Below are positions 7,254-9,793 of a stretch of DNA of 9,793 nt, piece after piece (the stretch's first letter is position 1; each line of letters starts with the position of its first letter). The position numbers and the translations under genes are program-made. The DNA is from an uncultured Lachnospiraceae bacterium (lineage in GTDB: Bacteria > Bacillota > Clostridia > Lachnospirales > Lachnospiraceae). Location of the stretch: the NCBI GenBank assembly GCA_902797785.1, contig CADBUD010000273.1, forward strand, positions 1 to 9,793, read 5' to 3'. The notes beneath the pieces are model-generated. The model saw only the letters and a list, made by a program, of their open reading frames with translations. It did not search any database and was not told the origin of the DNA.

Positions 7254-7386
7254 AGCGATGAGTTTCTAAGGGGCGCTGCAAGGCTCAGCTATGTGATGGG
7301 TCATGGCGGCAGCTCCTAATAACTCCCAAACCCGGCATAGGATTGTGGTTTGATAGTAAAGCAGATGGAAAGGATGGACAAAAGAC
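7254..7386 (+). ncRNA. Candidate structured leader upstream of hisH
   Basis: The 133 bp between the membrane-protein gene and hisH hold no convincing gene but can fold. An outer stem pairs AGGGG (7269-7273) with CTCCT (7313-7317) and, after a 2-base bulge, CTGC (7276-7279) with GCAG (7309-7312). A second stem pairs CAAACC (7327-7332) with GGTTTG (7347-7352) around a 14-base loop. The rest, to the hisH start, includes GGAAAGGA (7367-7374), the likely ribosome binding site. I see no T-box sequence, no His-rich leader peptide and no riboswitch signature I recognise. There is no U-tract after either stem, so it is not a standard terminator. It may be a regulatory leader, a small RNA, or chance folding. 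Confidence 0.35.
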
Positions 7387-8016
7387 GTGATAGCAATTAT
7401 TGATTATGATGCCGGAAATATCAAGAGCGTGGAAAAGGCGCTGCAGTTTTTAAAGCAGGAGGTATGTATCACCAGAGATCGTGCGATGATACGGTCGGCA
7501 GATCAGGTGATTCTTCCAGGCGTTGGTTCTTTTGGAGATGCGATGGAGCAGCTTCGAAAATATGAATTGGATAAGGTCATCTACGAGGTTGTAGATCAGG
7601 CAAAGCCATTTTTGGGAATTTGTCTTGGTCTGCAACTTTTGTTTGAGAGAAGTGAGGAGAGTCCTGCGGTGGAGGGACTTGGCATTTTAAAGGGCGAAAT
7701 CGTTAAAATTCCCAAAGCTGAAGGAATCAAGATTCCGCATATGGGATGGAATTCCCTTACGATTCAAAATCAGGGACGTTTGTTTGAGGGATTGGAAGAA
7801 CATCCATATGTCTATTTTGTGCATTCCTATTACTTAAAGGCAAAAGAGGAGCAGATCGTTACGGCTTCGACAGAGTATTCTGCGCATATTCATGCTTCCG
7901 TAGAGTGGAAGAATGTGTTTGCCTGCCAGTTTCATCCGGAGAAGAGCGGAGAGACCGGGTTAAAGATTTTGCAGAATTTTATTTCGATGAAAGGCCTTGA
8001 GAAAGGGATAGGGTGA
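7387..8016 (+). CDS. hisH: Imidazole glycerol phosphate synthase, glutaminase subunit HisH
   Basis: Class I glutamine amidotransferase subunit. It hydrolyses glutamine and passes ammonia to HisF for the histidine pathway step that converts PRFAR to imidazole glycerol phosphate and AICAR. It has 209 residues, the normal length. The N-terminus IAIIDYDAGNIKSVEKAL and the oxyanion-strand motif LPGVGSFGDAM are typical. The catalytic triad is visible: Cys79 in LGICLGLQLL, with His183 and Glu185 in CQFHPEKSG. GIKIPHMGWN and YFVHSYY are further family motifs. The GTG start at 7387 is the only reasonable one; the likely SD, GGAAAGGA at 7367-7374, is about 12 bases away, which is rather long. hisF starts 4 bp after the stop, consistent with a coupled heterodimer. 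Confidence 0.97.
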   Translation: MIAIIDYDAGNIKSVEKALQFLKQEVCITRDRAMIRSADQVILPGVGSFGDAMEQLRKYELDKVIYEVVDQAKPFLGICLGLQLLFERSEESPAVEGLGILKGEIVKIPKAEGIKIPHMGWNSLTIQNQGRLFEGLEEHPYVYFVHSYYLKAKEEQIVTASTEYSAHIHASVEWKNVFACQFHPEKSGETGLKILQNFISMKGLEKGIG

Positions 8017-8020
8017 AAGC

Positions 8021-8785
8021 ATGTTTACAAAGAGAATTATTCCATGTCTTGATGTGCATGATGGAAGAGTCGTCAAAGGAGTTAATTTCGTAAATTTAAA
8101 GGATGCGGGAGATCCGGTGGAGATAGCAGCAGCATATGATCAGGCAGGAGCGGACGAATTGGTCTTTTTGGATATTACGGCCTCTTCAGATGCGCGAAAG
8201 ACCGTTGTGGACATGGTTCGCCGCGTGGCAGAGCGTGTGTTCATCCCCTTTACGGTAGGCGGAGGAATCCGGACTGTAGATGATTTTCGTGAGATTTTAA
8301 GAGAAGGGGCGGATAAGGTCTCCGTCAATTCCTCTGCGATTGCAAACCCGGCGTTGATTTCTGAGGCGGCTGAAAAGTTTGGCAGTCAGTGCGTTGTGGT
8401 TGCTATTGATGCCAAGCACCGGGAGGATGGCAATGGATGGGAAATCTACAAAAACGGGGGCAGGATCAATATGGGAATCGATGCTGTGGAATGGGCGATG
8501 CGGGCAGAACAGCTTGGAGCCGGGGAGATTTTGCTCACCAGTATGGATTGTGACGGTACCAAGGCAGGATATGATATTGAACTGACAAGACAGATTTCTG
8601 AGAGTGTCTCCATTCCGGTCATTGCCTCCGGGGGAGCTGGAACGATGGAGCATTTTTATGATGCTTTGACGGAAGGAAAGGCGGATGCAGCCTTGGCAGC
8701 ATCCCTGTTTCACTATAAAGAGTTGAAAATCATGAGTGTCAAACAATATCTCCGGGATCGGGGCGTTTCCGTCCGGATGGGCTAA
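8021..8785 (+). CDS. hisF: Imidazole glycerol phosphate synthase, cyclase subunit HisF
   Basis: Cytoplasmic (beta-alpha)8-barrel lyase/cyclase that uses ammonia from HisH on PRFAR. Its 254 residues match the family length. Catalytic Asp11 lies in IIPCLDVHDGRVVKG and Asp130 in VVAIDAK. Phosphate-binding segments are visible: TVGGGIRTVDD (78-88), KVSVNSSA (99-106) and ASGGAGTMEHF. GAGEILLTSMDCDGTKAGYD is a conserved HisF segment. The ATG at 8021 lies just after the hisH stop, with a modest GGTGA-type SD inside the end of hisH, which suggests translational coupling. The intact catalytic residues and strong match to biosynthetic HisF argue against a specialised sugar-pathway paralogue, although no other his gene is in the window. 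Confidence 0.98.
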   Translation: MFTKRIIPCLDVHDGRVVKGVNFVNLKDAGDPVEIAAAYDQAGADELVFLDITASSDARKTVVDMVRRVAERVFIPFTVGGGIRTVDDFREILREGADKVSVNSSAIANPALISEAAEKFGSQCVVVAIDAKHREDGNGWEIYKNGGRINMGIDAVEWAMRAEQLGAGEILLTSMDCDGTKAGYDIELTRQISESVSIPVIASGGAGTMEHFYDALTEGKADAALAASLFHYKELKIMSVKQYLRDRGVSVRMG

Positions 8786-8818
8786 TGTACAGTTGTAATT
8801 CCACTTTTTTAAAAACAA

Positions 8819-8838
8819 TGTTACTATGAATCGTAACA
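8819..8838. repeat. Short inverted repeat before ung
   Basis: TGTTAC (8819-8824) and GTAACA (8833-8838) are perfect inverse complements around an 8-base spacer, 9 bases before the ung SD. The left arm plus three more bases (TGTTACTAT) recurs at 9687-9695 in a larger hairpin after ung. It could be an operator, a weak RNA hairpin, or the remnant of a dispersed repeat. Confidence 0.5.
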
Positions 8839-8859
8839 GAAAAAACGGAGGAGAAATAT

Positions 8860-9543
8860 ATGCCACCTATCAGTAACGACTGGTTGGAGCCCTTAAAGGG
8901 CGAGTTTAAGAAACCCTATTATGCCAAGCTTCATAAGAAAGTGCTGGAGGAATATCAGACAAGGAAGATTTTTCCGGAGGCAGAGGATTTATTCAATGCG
9001 TTCCATTTTACCCCGCTTCATGAGGTCAAGGTCGTGATTTTGGGACAGGATCCATATCATGGGGATGGACAGGCACATGGTTTATGCTTTTCGGTAAAGC
9101 CGGAGGTCGAGATTCCGCCATCCCTGGTCAATATTTATCAGGAGTTACATGATGAACTTGGATGTGAGATTCCAAATCATGGCTATCTAAAGCATTGGGC
9201 AGATCAGGGCGTGCTGCTTTTAAATACCGTGCTGACGGTCCGTGCCCATCAGGCCAATTCCCATCGGGGAATCGGCTGGGAAGAATTTACGGATGCTGCG
9301 ATTGCAGCGGTAAATCAGCAGGACCGCCCGATTGTATATATGCTCTGGGGCAGACCGGCTCAGAGCAAAAAAAGTATGCTGAACCACCCAAAACATCTTG
9401 TGCTGGAGGCTCCGCATCCAAGTCCACTGTCTGCCTATCGGGGGTTTTTCGGATGTGGACATTTCAAGGCGTGCAATGAGTTCCTTGAGAAAAATGGAAG
9501 CACACCGATCGACTGGCAGATTCCGCCAGTCAATCATAATTAG
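8860..9543 (+). CDS. ung: Uracil-DNA glycosylase, family 1
   Basis: Removes uracil from DNA to start base-excision repair of deaminated cytosine or misincorporated dUMP, acting in the cytoplasm. The 227 residues are of normal family-1 length. The water-activating motif GQDPYHGDGQAHGL carries catalytic Asp64 and Tyr66, LLLNTVLTV carries the uracil-contacting Asn122, and the DNA-intercalation loop HPSPLSAYRGFFG carries His186. FSVKPEVEIPPSLVNIY and WGRPAQSKK are further family segments. The ATG at 8860 follows GGAGGAG (8847-8853) at good spacing. The gene stands 74 bp after hisF, with a small inverted repeat in the gap, and is probably a separate unit. Inverted repeats begin at its stop codon. 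Confidence 0.98.
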   Translation: MPPISNDWLEPLKGEFKKPYYAKLHKKVLEEYQTRKIFPEAEDLFNAFHFTPLHEVKVVILGQDPYHGDGQAHGLCFSVKPEVEIPPSLVNIYQELHDELGCEIPNHGYLKHWADQGVLLLNTVLTVRAHQANSHRGIGWEEFTDAAIAAVNQQDRPIVYMLWGRPAQSKKSMLNHPKHLVLEAPHPSPLSAYRGFFGCGHFKACNEFLEKNGSTPIDWQIPPVNHN

Positions 9544-9568
9544 GGAAACGCTGATTAAAGCGTTTCCC
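9543..9568. repeat. Perfect 9-bp hairpin at the ung stop codon
   Basis: GGGAAACGC (9543-9551) and GCGTTTCCC (9560-9568) form a perfect stem with an 8-base loop. The first G is the last base of the ung stop codon. It may help end transcription or protect the 3' end, but GCGCGG follows instead of a U-tract, so a standard rho-independent terminator is not supported. Its core resembles the 9630-9672 hairpin. Confidence 0.7.
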
Positions 9569-9572
9569 GCGC

Positions 9573-9612
9573 GGAATCCACAGGCACGAAGTGCCATTCC
9601 TATGTGGATTCC
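9573..9612. repeat. Nested inverted repeat after ung
   Basis: GGAATCCACA (9573-9582) pairs perfectly with TGTGGATTCC (9603-9612). Directly inside the left arm, GGCAC (9583-9587) and GTGCC (9591-9595) form a 5-bp hairpin with a GAA loop. No coding frame of interest covers it. It looks like part of a compound palindromic intergenic element. Confidence 0.75.
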
Positions 9613-9629
9613 TGTGCATCCTGCCGGAG

Positions 9630-9672
9630 GCTACTAAGGAAATGCTGAATTAATCAGCATTTCCTTAGTAGC
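9630..9672. repeat. Perfect 19-bp hairpin after ung
   Basis: A 19-base arm (9630-9648) is perfectly complementary to 9654-9672 around the loop ATTAA. No poly-T run follows on either strand outside the stem. Its core GGAAATGC/GCATTTCC matches the 9543-9568 hairpin apart from a paired change. It may be a terminator-like barrier, a REP-like or MITE-derived palindrome, or a recombination site. Confidence 0.8.
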
Positions 9673-9675
9673 ATT

Positions 9676-9743
9676 TGCGCCTGAAATGTTACTATTCACA
9701 GCTCTGCTGTTCATAGCAACAAAATGCACACGCCAAAGGCGCA
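9676..9743. repeat. Two-level palindrome with TGTTACTAT arms
   Basis: An outer pair, TGCGCCT (9676-9682) and AGGCGCA (9737-9743), encloses TGTTACTAT (9687-9695) and ATAGCAACA (9713-9721). The latter two are complementary except for one G-T type pair. An inner stem ACAGC (9698-9702)/GCTGT (9706-9710) has a TCT loop. The small hairpin CGCC-AAA-GGCG at 9731-9741 would compete with the outer pair. No gene overlaps it. Confidence 0.65.
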
Positions 9744-9746
9744 CAG

Positions 9747-9785
9747 AGTGGAAATATGCCCTATCGGTCATATTTCGCGCCCACT
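9747..9785. repeat. GAAATATG palindrome at the window edge
   Basis: GAAATATG (9751-9758) and CATATTTC (9769-9776) form a perfect 8-bp stem with a 10-base loop. AGTG (9747-9750) can pair with CACT (9782-9785) across a 5-base bulge. The element may run past the window end, so its full form is not visible. Confidence 0.65.
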
Positions 9786-9793
9786 GCCCCGGA

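Noticed and set aside
7254..7386. T-box, His leader peptide or known riboswitch before hisH
   Set aside because: No T-box sequence, no run of His codons, and no aptamer signature I recognise is present.
7387..8785. Surface-sugar pathway paralogue of HisH/HisF
   Set aside because: Both proteins match biosynthetic IGP synthase along their whole length with all catalytic residues, and no sugar-pathway genes are nearby.
9543..9568. Classical rho-independent terminator after ung
   Set aside because: The stem is good, but the following bases are GCGCGG rather than a U-tract, so it is listed as a repeat only.

Overview
The window reads as chromosomal DNA from a low-to-mid GC Firmicute, most likely a member of the Lachnospiraceae or a close clostridial relative. 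The reasons are GGAGG-type ribosome binding sites before most genes, AT-leaning codon use, lipoproteins with LTGC lipoboxes, a CheV-type chemotaxis coupler, and intergenic palindromes of a kind I associate with that family. This is inference from style and gene content, and no species is claimed. All eight genes lie on the plus strand, and I see no phage, transposase, CRISPR, tRNA or rRNA.

Layout. 25-1275 encodes a lipid-anchored SH3b plus Amidase_3 cell-wall hydrolase. 1313-1999 and 2082-3707 encode an OmpR/PhoB-type response regulator and a membrane sensor histidine kinase. 3763-4665 encodes a second lipoprotein with a long acidic linker and a C-terminal beta-rich domain. These four look like an envelope-sensing and remodelling module. 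4734-5630 encodes CheV (CheW domain plus receiver). It is followed 24 bp later by 5655-7253, an unusual single-pass membrane protein of unknown function. 7387-8016 and 8021-8785 are hisH and hisF, the two halves of imidazole glycerol phosphate synthase. 8860-9543 is ung, uracil-DNA glycosylase. The last 250 bases carry no gene but hold a dense set of inverted repeats.

Most interesting part. The gene after cheV encodes an acidic, probably disordered cytoplasmic region with a run of five-residue repeats. It also carries three short motifs of the form [DE][IV]x[DE]LL. The last, in the context DQSEVDELLSAI, closely resembles the N-terminal EIDALL peptide with which the flagellar switch proteins FliM and FliY bind phosphorylated CheY. 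A Lys/Glu/Ala-rich helical spacer, one membrane span and an outside helical domain follow. A candidate sigma-D (sigma-28) promoter, TAAA-N14-CCGACAA, lies just upstream of cheV. Together these suggest a two-gene unit in which chemotaxis phospho-signals could reach a membrane-anchored partner. That is a hypothesis from sequence reading only.

Other non-coding signals are a sigma-A-like promoter overlapping the end of the kinase gene, a foldable 133-bp leader before hisH that matches no riboswitch class I recognise, and related hairpins on both sides of ung.
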